A DNA stretch of 6,410 bases from Saprospiraceae bacterium. GTDB lineage: Bacteria > Bacteroidota > Bacteroidia > Chitinophagales > Saprospiraceae. Position 1 is the stretch's first letter. Each line of letters opens with the position of its first letter. A model generated the notes under the pieces. The model was not told the origin of the DNA, did no database searches, and saw nothing but the letters and a program-made list of their open reading frames with translations. A program made the position numbers and the translations under genes. Of this stretch, positions 6,206 to 6,410 are shown piece by piece. Location: contig JAHDEQ010000058.1 of the NCBI GenBank assembly GCA_020628755.1, positions 14,299 through 20,708 on the forward strand, read 5' to 3'.

Positions 6206-6410
6206 ATAGTATTTGATATATTCATGTTTTTGCAAAATAATTAACCTTGATTTTGGAGGCTAAATTTTGCAAAGCTAATAAATGATTAAATGAGAAAGTT
6301 ATTAGCTGGTTCACTAATAACGAAAGATTGGTCCAAAAAGATGCTTTAAAATAAATTATAAAATTTTAGAAAACTGTCTTTAAAGGGAAGTTTTGGTGAC
6401 GATACAAAAG

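Larger units (their letters stand above)
5954..6410. other. 457-bp AT-rich region without a supported gene; upstream region of the leftward secreted-protein gene
   Basis: No open frame here has coding character on either strand. It should hold the promoter of the 5408-5953 gene, but I found no convincing Bacteroidota pair (TTTG near -33 with TAnnTTTG near -7). It carries several inverted repeats and TTTTG/CAAAA dyads, listed separately. A leftward gene could end just past the right edge, but nothing recognisable shows. Confidence 0.6.

Noticed and set aside
6290..6349. Short open frame MRKLLAGSLITKDWSKKML
   Set aside because: Only 19 codons in AT-rich sequence, with no Shine-Dalgarno and no recognisable peptide type; not enough to call a gene.
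6348..6410. Minus-strand frame entering from the right edge, ending FLKFYNLF
   Set aside because: It could be the C-terminus of an outside gene, but the other minus frames are also open at the edge for 10-14 codons and no family feature shows.

Overview
The window looks like a chromosomal segment of a Bacteroidota bacterium. The evidence is a TonB-dependent receptor with the Bacteroidota-type N-terminal carboxypeptidase-regulatory-like domain and the 'QYQVRGG.YDENLVYVNDF' plug signature, a lipoprotein with a short lipobox, several signal peptides ending before Gln, an AT-rich base composition, and start codons that mostly lack Shine-Dalgarno sequences. The genus cannot be fixed from the sequence alone.

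Layout. Three genes run rightward: a 5'-truncated TonB-dependent outer-membrane receptor (1-2493), an unrecognised 215-residue single-pass membrane protein (2579-3226), and an exported C1-family (papain/bleomycin-hydrolase-like) cysteine peptidase (3303-4403). Two genes run leftward and meet them: a beta-propeller-like lipoprotein (4465-5331) and a secreted protein with an acidic middle and a very basic C-terminal tail (5408-5953). The final 457 bases (5954-6410) show no convincing gene and hold AT-rich inverted repeats.

The spacers are unusually structured. The receptor/membrane-protein gap is filled by a long imperfect hairpin whose arms are degenerate 8-bp units. The next gap has a 16-bp perfect palindrome across the stop codon, three ATAGAC hexamers and a GC-rich hairpin. 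The convergent junction is a 15-bp perfect inverted repeat flush against the leftward stop codon. A textbook 17-bp-stem terminator separates the two leftward genes.

Working together: all five products are predicted to be in or beyond the inner membrane (outer membrane, membrane anchored, exported peptidase, lipoprotein, secreted), so this is an envelope-oriented neighbourhood. No shared pathway is demonstrable. No SusD partner follows the receptor within the window, so a glycan-uptake (SusCD) role is not supported. No mobile element, CRISPR array, tRNA or rRNA was seen. I found no clear new multi-gene system. The most unusual items are the 8-bp modular hairpin, the acidic/basic secreted protein ending in CYAF, and the terminator lying 22 bp upstream of the lipoprotein start codon.
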